A DNA stretch of 64,000 bases, from positions 2,604,001 through 2,668,000 of the forward strand of contig OZ220496.1 in the NCBI GenBank assembly GCA_965116235.1, given 5' to 3'. The position numbers and the translations under genes were made by a program. This DNA comes from MPNP01 sp965116235. Its GTDB lineage: Bacteria > Pseudomonadota > Alphaproteobacteria > Rhodobacterales > Rhodobacteraceae. Within the stretch, counting starts at the first letter, position 1. Each line of letters opens with the position of its first letter. Of this stretch, positions 1 through 8,571 are shown in pieces. The notes under the pieces are model-generated. The model was not told the origin of the DNA, made no database searches, and saw nothing but the letters and a program-made list of their open reading frames with translations.

Positions 1-1686
1 CTGGAAGTTGTTGAAGCGGTTCGCTTGCCGGATCCCGAAAGGATCATCAGCTCTTTTCCCCACCAATTATCTGGCGGACAACAGCAACGAATCGTTATTG
101 CGATGGCCTTGATGTCAAAGCCGTCCTTGCTGATTCTGGATGAACCCACCACCGCCCTTGACGTGACCGTTGAAGCCGGAATTGTAGATTTGGTTCAAGG
201 ACTGAGTGAAAAGTACGGCACCTCAATGCTGTTCATCAGTCACAATCTCGGACTCGTTCTGGAGACCTGCAACCGCATTTGTGTCATGTATTCGGGTGAG
301 GCGGTCGAGACCGGGTCAATCGAGGACGTTTTTGATACGATGCGGCATCCTTATACCGAAGCGCTGTTTCGCTCAATCCCCTTGCCCGGGGCCGATAAAA
401 ATGCCCGCCCTCTCGTTTCTATCCCCGGCAACTTCCCCCTTCCCCACGAAAGGCCAAAAGGATGCAATTTTGGCCCGCGATGCGATTACTTTGAACCGGG
501 TCGGTGCGACGCGAGTGACATTCCCATGAAGACCATAGCCGGGAACGACCGGCACAGCTCAAGATGTCTCAAGTTTGCAGAAATCAACTGGGGGGAACGC
601 GTTCAGAAGGAGGCAACTGAAAAGAAGGCCGATTCAGACAAAGAAATACTTCGTGTCGAAAACTTGAAGAAGTACTACGAGGTTGCTGCCAATGCCCTGT
701 TTGGCGCGGGTGGTGGCACGAAAGTTGTCAAGGCCAATGAAAGTTTGACCTTTGCCGCAATGGAGTCCGAAACATTGGCGATTGTCGGCGAGTCCGGCTG
801 TGGCAAATCGACCTTGGCGAAGGTTTTGATGGGCTTGGAAACGGCAACCGATGGACGTGTCATGATTGAAGGAAAGCCTATCGGTTCCAAGCATATCGAT
901 GATCGTGATGTCGGGACCGTCTCATCCATTCAAATGGTCTTCCAGAATCCCTTTGATACCCTCAATCCTTCGATGTCCGTCGGTGAGCAGATCATTCGGG
1001 TTCTTGAAATTTTCAAGGTAGGCAAGACGCCTAAGGAGCGCGAGGCCAGGATGTTCGAACTTTTGGACTTGGTCAAGCTTCCTCGCGAGTTCGCCAGCCG
1101 CTTGCCTCGACAGCTCTCGGGGGGACAAAAGCAGCGAATCGGTATTGCCCGAGCCTTTGCCGGCGATGCCAAGGTTGTTGTTGCGGACGAACCTGTTTCA
1201 GCGCTGGACGTGTCTGTCCAGGCCGCCGTTACGGATGTGCTGCTCGACATTCAACGAAAAAACAAGACGACGCTGCTGTTTATCAGCCATGACCTGTCAA
1301 TCGTTCGTTACCTGTCAGACCGGGTTCTTGTCATGTATTTGGGCTACATCGTGGAATTGGGCACGACCGATCAGATATTCTCTCCGCCGTATCATCCATA
1401 CACGGAGGCTTTGCTGTCCGCTGTCCCCATTGCCGACACCTCGGTTGTCAAGCAGCATATCGTTCTGGAGGGCGATATTCCCTCGGCGGTCAATCCGCCT
1501 ACGGGGTGCCCCTTTCAAACTCGCTGTCGGTGGAAGGATAAAGTCGAGGGAAACCTTTGCGAAACTGTTGTTCCCGAGATGCAAACCTTGGAAGGGGGAC
1601 TTCAGATCAAGTGCCACCTGTCCCAGAAGGAACTGGACAGCATGACACCGGTCATTCAAATTTCAGACCCGCCGTTGCCCAGCTAG
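1..1686 (+). CDS. Double ATP-binding protein of a dipeptide/oligopeptide ABC transporter, 5' end outside window
   Basis: The frame is open from base 1, so the gene begins upstream. Two ABC ATPase domains lie in one polypeptide. The first has lost its Walker A to the window edge but keeps the signature LSGGQQQR, Walker B LLILDEPT and an H-loop FISHN, followed by a cysteine-containing oligopeptide/dipeptide C-terminal motif. The second is complete: Walker A GESGCGKST, Q-loop MVFQNP, signature LSGGQKQR, Walker B VVVADEP, H-loop FISHD, and a second Cys-rich tail. This arrangement equals a fused DppD-DppF and should energise import of peptides or similar solutes at the inner membrane. The permeases and binding protein are presumably to the left. 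The substrate cannot be read from the sequence. The stop lies 7 nt from the end of the convergent HNH gene. Confidence 0.93.
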   Translation: MEVVEAVRLPDPERIISSFPHQLSGGQQQRIVIAMALMSKPSLLILDEPTTALDVTVEAGIVDLVQGLSEKYGTSMLFISHNLGLVLETCNRICVMYSGEAVETGSIEDVFDTMRHPYTEALFRSIPLPGADKNARPLVSIPGNFPLPHERPKGCNFGPRCDYFEPGRCDASDIPMKTIAGNDRHSSRCLKFAEINWGERVQKEATEKKADSDKEILRVENLKKYYEVAANALFGAGGGTKVVKANESLTFAAMESETLAIVGESGCGKSTLAKVLMGLETATDGRVMIEGKPIGSKHIDDRDVGTVSSIQMVFQNPFDTLNPSMSVGEQIIRVLEIFKVGKTPKEREARMFELLDLVKLPREFASRLPRQLSGGQKQRIGIARAFAGDAKVVVADEPVSALDVSVQAAVTDVLLDIQRKNKTTLLFISHDLSIVRYLSDRVLVMYLGYIVELGTTDQIFSPPYHPYTEALLSAVPIADTSVVKQHIVLEGDIPSAVNPPTGCPFQTRCRWKDKVEGNLCETVVPEMQTLEGGLQIKCHLSQKELDSMTPVIQISDPPLPS

Positions 1687-1693
1687 AAATCGA

Positions 1694-2296
1694 TCAGGAA
1701 GACGCTCCTGCTTCAGCGTGTTCACCCCGAATCCGGTCGGGATCAAGTTCGGCATCCCAGTACAGAAAGTCTATCCAGGTTTCGTGCAAATAATTGGGTG
1801 GAAATTTCCGCCCCATATTGTGCAGTTGCAAGTTGCTCGGCTCCCGCGGTTCAGACAGAAGCTTCATGCCGGCCGCCTTCAGGGTTTTGGAACCCTTCCG
1901 AAAATTGCATTCCGGGCAGGCGGCGACGACGTTGGTCCATGACGTCATCCCGCCTTGGCTGAGTGGAACGACGTGATCAAACGTCAGTTCCCTTGAACTG
2001 CCGCAATACTGACACCGGAAGCCATCTCGCAAAAAAAGGTTGAAGCGGGTAAAGGCGGCCCCTTTTTGCGGCTTGATATAATCATTCAAAGCCACGACCG
2101 AGGGCAAACGCATGGTCGTGGACGGTGATCGGACCACCTTCTGGTATTCGTGCAACACGTTGACTCGATCCAGAAAAACCGCCTTCAGGGCCGCTTGCCA
2201 AGGCCATAGCGACAAGGGGAAGTACGACAACGGTCTGTAATCGGCATTCAGAACCAAGGCCGAATAGTTCTTTGAACCCAAAGCCAATCGCATCAT
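1694..2296 (-). CDS. HNH endonuclease family protein
   Basis: 200 codons. The centre holds a zinc-bound HNH fold: a first CQYCG pair, then LTFDHVVPLSQGG with the catalytic DH, then ACPECN and a downstream N. The N-terminal part (ALVLNADYRPLSYFPLSLW) is the conserved extension of a small chromosomal HNH family common in Alphaproteobacteria. It is not a homing-endonuclease or restriction context: there is no methyltransferase or intron nearby. The biological role of this family is not established, and a DNA-repair or processing function is only a guess. The start is taken at the first ATG of an ATG-ATG pair. The gene is convergent with the ABC gene, 7 nt apart. Confidence 0.85.
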   Translation of the reverse strand: MMRLALGSKNYSALVLNADYRPLSYFPLSLWPWQAALKAVFLDRVNVLHEYQKVVRSPSTTMRLPSVVALNDYIKPQKGAAFTRFNLFLRDGFRCQYCGSSRELTFDHVVPLSQGGMTSWTNVVAACPECNFRKGSKTLKAAGMKLLSEPREPSNLQLHNMGRKFPPNYLHETWIDFLYWDAELDPDRIRGEHAEAGASS

Positions 2297-2458
2297 TCCT
2301 CACTCAGTTGATCACAGCACCCCCTCAGGGTAGTTGTTTACTGCTCCCCATTCAACTTGATAGCCGTTATTTTTGCAAAGATTCACCACGGGTTTGATGC
2401 CATCCAAACCGATCGTGCATCAGACGGCCGAGTTTCATGCCCAAGGCCTGAGATCAGT

Positions 2459-3703
2459 TCACTCTTCGCTTTGCTGCTCAATGGCAACCTCTTGAGCCAC
2501 TTCGACCAGAACGGGGGAAGCGGACGGGCTGACCGGCGGGTAAGACATGGTTTCAAAATCCTTGGGCAGGATTCTCAATTGCATGCGAAGGCCACTGAAC
2601 AAGGTAAGCATGATCATGATCGCGGCAATAAAATGGAAGAACCCCAGGGCACCGAAGGCATCCATGATCCATCCAACCAGAAACGGGCCGCTTATGGCAC
2701 CGAGACCGTTGATAAAAATCATTCCACCCGCACAGGCCGGCATATCCTCGTTGTCAACAAAATCATTCGTGTGAGCAATCAGCAGCGAATACATGGGATT
2801 GGTCGTGGCACCGATCATGAAGGATACCAAGAGCAAAGGAATAAAATGATGACCCAGGACAGAGCCGCCCAAAGCACTGAGCGAGCACAACGCCGAAATG
2901 ATCAGGATTAGCTTGCGCCGATCAATCCGGTCTGACCAGTACCCGATCGGAAATTGAAATATGATCCCTCCAACGTAAATCATCGAAATGAAGAGCGACA
3001 CTTCGGCAACGGACAGGCCCGAACGCCTCCCAAATACGGCCGACATTCCGAACAAGGCCGAAAAGACCGCGCCCAGACAGAACATCCCGACCACCCCGAG
3101 CGGCGAAATGTGCAGAAGTTTCCTTATTTTCATCGGCTTGGTTGTTTGGAAGGGTGGCACCGGATTGACCGAGAGCAGGATGGGCATGAACGATATCGAT
3201 ACCAGAACCGAGGAAATGGCAAAGAGGAAATACCCGCTTGGGTCACCAAAATTCAGCAAGCCTTGGGCAGACGTGATACCAATCATCTGCACGATGATGT
3301 ACAAGGCCAAAACCTTGCCTCGGTTCTCATTGGTCGAACTGTCGTTCAGCCAACTCTCAGCCACGACATACACGCCGGAAAAGCCGATGCCGACTAGGAC
3401 TCGCAAAATGATCCACACCCATGCAAACGGTGCAATGGCAAACAGAATCAAAGCTGCAGAGATTGTGGAAGCGAGTGCGGCGAATACCCTGATGTGACCG
3501 ACTCGGGTGATCATGAAGGGCGTCAATCGCGAACCAACCAGAAAGCCGCCAAAGTAAGCCGCCATGATCAGAGAAAGTTCCAGGGTTGAAAAATCCTCCT
3601 CAACACCGCGAAGACCTACCAGAGTGCCCTGAAGACCATTTCCGACCATGAGAAGCAGAATGCCCAACAGGAGCTGCCATATCGTTCTGACGATTCCAAA
3701 CAT
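2459..3703 (-). CDS. MFS transporter (YcaD/UMF-like major facilitator)
   Basis: About 414 residues and almost entirely hydrophobic, with roughly twelve predicted membrane segments. The first begins right after the chosen start (MFGIVRTIWQLLLGILLL). After TM2 there is an MFS loop (GSRLTPFMITRVGHIRVFAAL), and after the sixth segment a cytoplasmic loop, then a second six-segment half with YWSDRIDRRK, the classic MFS loop 8-9 signature. The frame stays open 61 codons further upstream, but that stretch is hydrophilic and atypical. The ATG at 3703 has a GAGGCGG sequence just upstream and gives a normal MFS N-terminus. The C-terminal 40 residues are polar and cytoplasmic. The substrate is unknown. 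Members of this subgroup are usually annotated only as MFS permeases. Confidence 0.85.
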   Translation of the reverse strand: MFGIVRTIWQLLLGILLLMVGNGLQGTLVGLRGVEEDFSTLELSLIMAAYFGGFLVGSRLTPFMITRVGHIRVFAALASTISAALILFAIAPFAWVWIILRVLVGIGFSGVYVVAESWLNDSSTNENRGKVLALYIIVQMIGITSAQGLLNFGDPSGYFLFAISSVLVSISFMPILLSVNPVPPFQTTKPMKIRKLLHISPLGVVGMFCLGAVFSALFGMSAVFGRRSGLSVAEVSLFISMIYVGGIIFQFPIGYWSDRIDRRKLILIISALCSLSALGGSVLGHHFIPLLLVSFMIGATTNPMYSLLIAHTNDFVDNEDMPACAGGMIFINGLGAISGPFLVGWIMDAFGALGFFHFIAAIMIMLTLFSGLRMQLRILPKDFETMSYPPVSPSASPVLVEVAQEVAIEQQSEE

Positions 3704-4351
3704 CACCGCCTCATTGGTCGAAACGAACTGGATATTTGGAATTGCATTTTCAGTTGTTAGAGCCTGAATCACAATTTTTTTTCCTGCGGAACTTTCTCCT
3801 TCTGCCATAAGACACAACAAGAGACGTCCGGTTGACATCCTGGCAAGCTCTGACAGCGAGGACAAATGCAAGTTCACTGTCACCAATTTGGAGGCTGGGG
3901 ATCATTTCGCACATGCCGAACCTCAAACCGTTCCGTGCATTCTTCGGGAACCCATTCACGACTGCACAATGTTCACAGGCACAAGTGGTATCCCGGTGCG
4001 ACCAAATGCACTCAGGGGAAAGCAGGAAACATGCCGTGGATCCAATTGTATTGACGCAACATCCCAAACGAAAAACCGAAGGCAACTGAAGGGGTAGGAA
4101 TGGTGTGTTGCCGTGAACGCGTTTGATCGGCTGCTACCAATGTCTTGAAGTCCGACTTTTATCGGGTGAGAAGGTTCGATCAATTTGGTCGTGTGCCACG
4201 GTCATTGTTATTCATTTTTCACATACCGTTCATATGGGTGTCATGTACTTTGGATATTGCACTTGGGTACGCATTGGTTTGCGTGTTGAATTTACAACCG
4301 AACACCCAACCTGCCGTTCAATACGAGAGCGGCGGTTCAACGGAGGATGAC
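3704..4351. other. Intergenic region between the MFS gene and ugpB
   Basis: 648 bases between divergent genes. Open frames exist on both strands (for example a Cys-rich 111-codon minus frame at 3750-4085), but none resembles a known family, none has a convincing ribosome-binding site, and they overlap one another. The right half is AT-richer and carries repeated TCAT motifs (4201-4244) that include a PhoB-box-like site. The region is therefore best read as regulatory DNA for ugp plus non-coding sequence. Confidence 0.6.
4227..4244 (+). promoter_or_regulatory. Candidate PhoB box upstream of ugpB
   Basis: Two heptamers, CGTTCAT (4227-4233) and GTGTCAT (4238-4244), are spaced exactly 11 bp start to start. 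They match the Pho-box half-site CTGTCAT at 5/7 and 6/7 positions. A GATATT at 4253-4258 could serve as the -10 element, placing the transcript start near 4265 and leaving a leader of about 87 nt. Additional TCAT elements occur at 4201-4205 and 4211-4215. In E. coli the ugp operon is PhoB-activated, which supports the reading. The match was made by eye and is not statistically tested. Confidence 0.42.
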
Positions 4352-5668
4352 ATGATTCTAAAATCGCTTCTAACCGCTGCCGCCATTTTGGTTGCCGCGA
4401 CCCATTCAGCCCGGACGGCTGACAAGGCTGGAGTTCAGTTCTGGCACGCCATGGGCGGACAGCTCGGGGAAATCGTCGACAAATTTGCGACCGACTACAA
4501 TACCCATTCACAGAACTGCGTGATCAATACCGTCTATAAGGGCAATTACACCGAGAACATGAACGCGGCGATCGCCGCCTTTCGAGCAGGTGAACAGCCC
4601 CATATCGTGCAAGTATTCGAGGTCGGCACAGCGACCATGATGGCCGCGGGCGACAAAGGTGCGATCTATCCAGTCTACAAGCTAATGAAAGATGCCGGGG
4701 TCGATTTTGATCAATCGGCTTATCTGCCGGCCGTGATTTCCTACTATACCGACATCGACGACAATCTGTTGTCACTGCCATTCAACTCGTCGACACCGGT
4801 TCTGTGGTACAACAAGACCGCCTTGGACGCTGCTGGCGTTTCAGTTCCGGCCACATGGGACGAAATTGCGGAAGCGTCTCACAAGTTGAAGGCCCATGGC
4901 GTCGACAAGCCGTTCTCCTTTGGCTGGCAGTCTTGGGCCAACATTGAGAACTTTTCGGCGTGGCACAATATTCCTCTTGCCACCGAGGAAAACGGCTTTG
5001 CCAGTCTGTCGACCGAATTCACCTTCAACAATGATGCGGTCGTCAATCACATCGAGCGGATCGCCCAAATGGGCCAGGAAGGCCTGTTTGTCTATGGCGG
5101 ACGTCGCGGGGATTCAAGGGGCCAGTTCGTGAATGGTGAAACTGCGCTTTGGATAAACTCTTCAGCCTACTATGGCGGCTTCCTGAACGATATCAAAGAC
5201 TTTGAATTTGGTCAAACCATGCTGCCGCTGGACACCGCTCTTGCTGACCAGCCGCAGAATTCGATCATTGGCGGGGCAACCTTGTGGGTTCTGAACGGTC
5301 ATGAGAAGCCGGAATATTCCTGTGTGGCCGACTTCTTCAATTTCCTGTCACAACCGGATCAACAAGCCTACTGGCATCAAACCACCGGCTACGTTCCGAT
5401 CACGACAGCGGCTTATGAACTATCCAAAAGTCAGGGATTCTATGACCGCAATCCAATGACTGACATCGCGATCAAGCAGCTTTCGTTGAACACGCCCACC
5501 TCTGTGTCCAAGGGACTGCGGTTTGGTAATTTTGTCCAGATTCGCGATATCGTCAACGAAGAGCTCGAGGCTGTGTGGTCGGGGCAAAAATCGGCCCGCG
5601 ATGCCATGGATGCCGCTGTTGAACGCGGCAATGCCCTGTTGCGGAGGTTTGAAGCCGCCAACCGATGA
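4352..5668 (+). CDS. ugpB: sn-Glycerol-3-phosphate ABC transporter, periplasmic binding protein UgpB
   Basis: 438 residues. A short Sec signal peptide (MILKSLLTAAAILVAA to about residue 22) precedes a family 1 solute-binding fold. The sequence is strongly UgpB-like: FWHAMGGQLGEIVDKF at the mature N-terminus, TVYKGNYTENMNAAIAAFR, FEVGTATMMAAG, LPFNSSTPVLWYNK, IIGGATLWV, and a C-terminus VERGNALLRRFEAANR close to that of the E. coli protein. It captures glycerol-3-phosphate and glycerophosphodiesters in the periplasm and hands them to UgpAE. The frame is open further upstream, but GGAGG (4342-4346) sits 5 nt before the ATG at 4352 and fixes the start. It is the first gene of ugpBAECQ. The candidate Pho box implies phosphate-starvation control. 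Confidence 0.96.
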   Translation: MILKSLLTAAAILVAATHSARTADKAGVQFWHAMGGQLGEIVDKFATDYNTHSQNCVINTVYKGNYTENMNAAIAAFRAGEQPHIVQVFEVGTATMMAAGDKGAIYPVYKLMKDAGVDFDQSAYLPAVISYYTDIDDNLLSLPFNSSTPVLWYNKTALDAAGVSVPATWDEIAEASHKLKAHGVDKPFSFGWQSWANIENFSAWHNIPLATEENGFASLSTEFTFNNDAVVNHIERIAQMGQEGLFVYGGRRGDSRGQFVNGETALWINSSAYYGGFLNDIKDFEFGQTMLPLDTALADQPQNSIIGGATLWVLNGHEKPEYSCVADFFNFLSQPDQQAYWHQTTGYVPITTAAYELSKSQGFYDRNPMTDIAIKQLSLNTPTSVSKGLRFGNFVQIRDIVNEELEAVWSGQKSARDAMDAAVERGNALLRRFEAANR

Positions 5669-5687
5669 TTGTCTCATCTAAAGCCGA

Positions 5688-5714
5688 TGAAAGGCCCCGG
5701 CCAAGGGCCTTTCA
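5688..5714 (+). promoter_or_regulatory. Intercistronic hairpin between ugpB and ugpA
   Basis: A perfect 10-bp stem (5688-5697 pairing with 5705-5714; arms TGAAAGGCCC and GGGCCTTTCA) with a 7-nt loop. It lies 20 nt after the ugpB stop and 30 nt before ugpA. There is no long T-run, so it is more likely an mRNA-stabilising or partial-termination element than a full terminator. Such structures after the binding-protein gene are known to keep that protein in excess over its permeases. Confidence 0.55.
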
Positions 5715-5743
5715 AAATCGATCTTGCATGGCGGCACGACACG

Positions 5744-6625
5744 ATGCATAAGCGAGTCATATTTCGGTCCCAGCTGCTTCCTTACCTGCTGGTTTTGCCC
5801 CAGATTGCCATAACCGTCGTGTTCTTTTTCTGGCCGGCCTATCAGGCCCTTGAAAGTTCCTTTTTCATTGAAGACGCCTTTGGCTTTTCGCGCGAATGGG
5901 TCGGGATACAGAACTATTTCAGCCTCTTCGATGAACCCGGCTATGTCAAATCGTTCCGCACGACACTGATCTTTGGCGTATCGGTCGCTGCACTGGCGAT
6001 GAGTGTAGCCTTGGGCTTGGCCGTGGCGGCAAACCGGGTTGTCAAGGCGGTAACCGGATACCGAACACTGCTGATTTGGCCATATGCTGTTGCCCCGGCC
6101 TTGGCCGGCGTCATATGGTACTTCATGATGAACCCTAGCCTGGGCATTGTCGCCTATTGGCTAAGCAATTTGGGCATCGACTGGAACCATTACCTGAATG
6201 GAGATCAGGCCCTGTTGCTGGTGATTGTTGCGGCGGCCTGGAAACAGGTCAGCTACAATTTTCTGTTTTTTCTGGCCGGACTGCAAAGCATTCCCCGATC
6301 CATGATCGAGGCGGCGGCCATAGATCGGGCCGGACCCGTACGACGCTTCTGGAGCATCGTGTTCCCGCTGCTTACGCCCACAACCTTCTTTCTGCTGGTG
6401 ATGAACCTGGTTTACGCCTTCTTTGACACCTTTGCTCTTATCCATGCCACCACCGAAGGCGGTCCGGTTGATGCCACCTCGATACTGGTGTTTCGTGTCT
6501 ACCAAACGGGCTTTATGGGTCAGGATTACGGTTCGTCGGCAGCACAATCGGTAATCCTGATGGGAATGGTGATTGTGATGACCATCATCCAGTTCCGCTA
6601 TGTCGAACGCAAGGTGCAGTACTGA
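5744..6625 (+). CDS. ugpA: Glycerol-3-phosphate ABC transporter permease UgpA
   Basis: 293 residues with six membrane segments. The N-terminus FRSQLLPYLLVLPQIAITVVF is characteristic of UgpA. The cytoplasmic EAA loop that docks to the ATPase reads EAAAIDRAGPVRRFW, with the conserved glycine. The start at 5744 gives a protein matching the family length. A TTG 25 codons upstream would add a hydrophilic tail running through the hairpin and is rejected. The stop TGA overlaps the ugpE ATG (TGATG), so translation of the two permeases is coupled. UgpA forms the membrane channel heterodimer with UgpE. Confidence 0.95.
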   Translation: MHKRVIFRSQLLPYLLVLPQIAITVVFFFWPAYQALESSFFIEDAFGFSREWVGIQNYFSLFDEPGYVKSFRTTLIFGVSVAALAMSVALGLAVAANRVVKAVTGYRTLLIWPYAVAPALAGVIWYFMMNPSLGIVAYWLSNLGIDWNHYLNGDQALLLVIVAAAWKQVSYNFLFFLAGLQSIPRSMIEAAAIDRAGPVRRFWSIVFPLLTPTTFFLLVMNLVYAFFDTFALIHATTEGGPVDATSILVFRVYQTGFMGQDYGSSAAQSVILMGMVIVMTIIQFRYVERKVQY

Positions 6626-7473
6626 TGGTCGAAAATCGTCCCATGCTGAACTTTGTTACACACGCCGTTCTGATTCTTGGCGTTGGTTTTCTGTGCTTTC
6701 CAGTCTGGATGGCCCTAGTGGCCTCAACGCACGGACCTGAGGCTTTAAGCCGCTCACCAATTCCACTCTGGTTTGGTGACCGCGCCTGGGAAAACTATTC
6801 GCAGCTGCTTGCGGGCGGCCTGCCCGAAGCCGGCGGCGTCCCCATCGGGCGAATGATGCTGAACAGCCTGATCATGGCTCTTGCAATCACCTGCGGCAAA
6901 ATTGGCATCTCGATAATTTCCGCGTACGCCATTGTTTATTTCCGATTCCCGTTTCGCATGGGATTTTTCTGGATGATCTTCGTCACCTTGATGCTGCCTG
7001 TCGAAGTTCGTATCCTGCCCACTTATGACGTGGTGGTCAAGATGGGCATGCTGAACACCTATGCCGGCCTGACGATTCCGCTCATTGCTTCGGCTACGGC
7101 AACCTTCCTGTTCCGCCAGTTCTTTCTCACTGTTCCGGATGAGCTGGTTGAGGCCGCACGCATTGACCGGGCCGGGCCATTGCGATTTTTCTGGGATATT
7201 CTGCTGCCGATGAGCCGGACCAATATCGCGGCACTGTTGATTATCCTCTTCATCTATGGATGGAACCAGTATCTTTGGCCATTTCTGATTACTTCGGATG
7301 AGAACCTCTACACAGTGGTCATGGGCATCCAGCGAATGGTCAACTCGGGGGAAAGCCTGCCAGTTTGGCACTACATAATGGGCACGGCCATTTTGGCGTT
7401 GCTTCCTCCGGTCCTTGTGGTAGTTGCAATGCAAAAGCTCTTTGTCAAAGGGCTGGTTGAAAGCGAGAAGTAA
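6625..7473 (+). CDS. ugpE: Glycerol-3-phosphate ABC transporter permease UgpE
   Basis: 282 residues with six membrane helices and an EAA motif (EAARIDRAGPLRFFWDILLP) in the cytoplasmic loop before the last helices. It is the MalG-type half of the UgpAE channel. The gene overlaps ugpA by one base and ends directly against the ugpC ATG (no spacer), so ugpA, ugpE and ugpC are a translationally coupled unit. The length agrees with UgpE of enterobacteria and rhizobia. Nothing irregular was seen. Confidence 0.95.
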   Translation: MVENRPMLNFVTHAVLILGVGFLCFPVWMALVASTHGPEALSRSPIPLWFGDRAWENYSQLLAGGLPEAGGVPIGRMMLNSLIMALAITCGKIGISIISAYAIVYFRFPFRMGFFWMIFVTLMLPVEVRILPTYDVVVKMGMLNTYAGLTIPLIASATATFLFRQFFLTVPDELVEAARIDRAGPLRFFWDILLPMSRTNIAALLIILFIYGWNQYLWPFLITSDENLYTVVMGIQRMVNSGESLPVWHYIMGTAILALLPPVLVVVAMQKLFVKGLVESEK

Positions 7474-8553
7474 ATGGCTGATCTGACGATTTCCTCTCTG
7501 GGCAAGACTTACCCTGGCGGCGTTATTGCCGTGTTTGACGTCAACATTGACATTGCTGATGGGGAGTTCATCGTTCTGGTAGGGCCATCCGGATGCGGCA
7601 AATCCACCGTCCTGCGCATGATTGCTGGATTGGAAACCGTCACCCATGGTGACCTGCATATCGATAGCGAGCGAGTCAATGACCGTGAACCCGGTGAGCG
7701 GGATATCGCCATGGTGTTTCAGAACTATGCGCTTTATCCGCACATGAGCGTTCGCAAGAACATGGAATACGGTCTAAAAAACGAAGGCCTGCCCAAGAAC
7801 CAGATTTCAGAACGCATCGCCGAGGCAGCCCGCACGCTTCGGCTTGAAGACTATCTGGAACGCAAGCCACGACAGCTATCGGGTGGTCAGCGGCAGCGGG
7901 TCGCCATGGGGCGTGCCATCGTGCGAGATCCCAAGATTTTTTTATTTGACGAACCTCTGTCAAACCTGGATGCCAAGTTGCGGGCGCAATTGCGCGCCGA
8001 ACTCAAGGCGCTCCACAATCGGCTGGCCACGACATTTGTTTATGTTACGCACGATCAGGTCGAGGCAATGAGCCTGGCGGACCGAATTGTCATTCTGAAT
8101 GCCGGCAGGGTCGAACAGATTGGAACGCCGATGGAACTCTACCTGAAACCCGCAACCCGGTTTGTTGCCGAATTCGTTGGAAGTCCGCCCATGAACATGA
8201 TTGACGGGCATGTAAGCGAAGATCGTCACAGCCTGATCAACGGCCACTCGTCGCTCATATGCTTCGACACCCAATTGCCTTGTCAAGCCGGTGCGGCCAT
8301 ATCACTGGGCATCCGTCCCGAACATCTGCGGACGGAAGGGACTGGACAGGGAAAAGTGGAACTCAATGTCAGTTTTCGTGAACAGTTGGGCGCAGACACA
8401 TTGGTTCACGGCGTGCTTGTCGAGAGCCAGACACCATTGGCAATACGACTTCAGGGAGTCCATGAAGGAAAGCAAGGTACGATATTGTCAACGAACTTCT
8501 CCATGACCGACATGCATCTTTTTGACGACCAGTCTGGCCGCCGGATCAGTTAA
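7474..8553 (+). CDS. ugpC: Glycerol-3-phosphate ABC transporter ATP-binding protein UgpC
   Basis: 359 residues of the MalK/UgpC type. Walker A is GPSGCGKST, the Q-loop MVFQNYALYPHM, the signature LSGGQRQRVAMGRAI, Walker B FLFDEPLSNLD and the H-loop VYVTHDQ. From about residue 235 the C-terminal regulatory OB-type domain follows (IRPEHL motif). It hydrolyses ATP to drive import through UgpAE. The start codon abuts the ugpE stop. The assignment as UgpC rather than another MalK-type ATPase rests on its position in an unmistakable ugp operon. Confidence 0.95.
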   Translation: MADLTISSLGKTYPGGVIAVFDVNIDIADGEFIVLVGPSGCGKSTVLRMIAGLETVTHGDLHIDSERVNDREPGERDIAMVFQNYALYPHMSVRKNMEYGLKNEGLPKNQISERIAEAARTLRLEDYLERKPRQLSGGQRQRVAMGRAIVRDPKIFLFDEPLSNLDAKLRAQLRAELKALHNRLATTFVYVTHDQVEAMSLADRIVILNAGRVEQIGTPMELYLKPATRFVAEFVGSPPMNMIDGHVSEDRHSLINGHSSLICFDTQLPCQAGAAISLGIRPEHLRTEGTGQGKVELNVSFREQLGADTLVHGVLVESQTPLAIRLQGVHEGKQGTILSTNFSMTDMHLFDDQSGRRIS

Positions 8554-8571
8554 GGCATCGCGGGACAGCAC

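Noticed and set aside
3704..3886. 61-codon N-terminal extension of the MFS protein
   Set aside because: It is hydrophilic and unlike MFS N-termini. An ATG with an upstream purine-rich site lies right before the first helix.
3750..4085. Cys-rich minus-strand frame upstream of the MFS gene
   Set aside because: No family resemblance and no ribosome-binding site. It overlaps other equally open frames and the regulatory region.
4145..4351. 69-codon upstream extension of UgpB
   Set aside because: It would put the signal peptide in the middle of the protein. The ATG at 4352 has a clear GGAGG.
6754..7743. 329-codon open frame on the minus strand opposite ugpE and ugpC
   Set aside because: It is antisense to two certain genes, rich in His/Gln/Asn as expected of a shadow frame, and has no recognisable domain.
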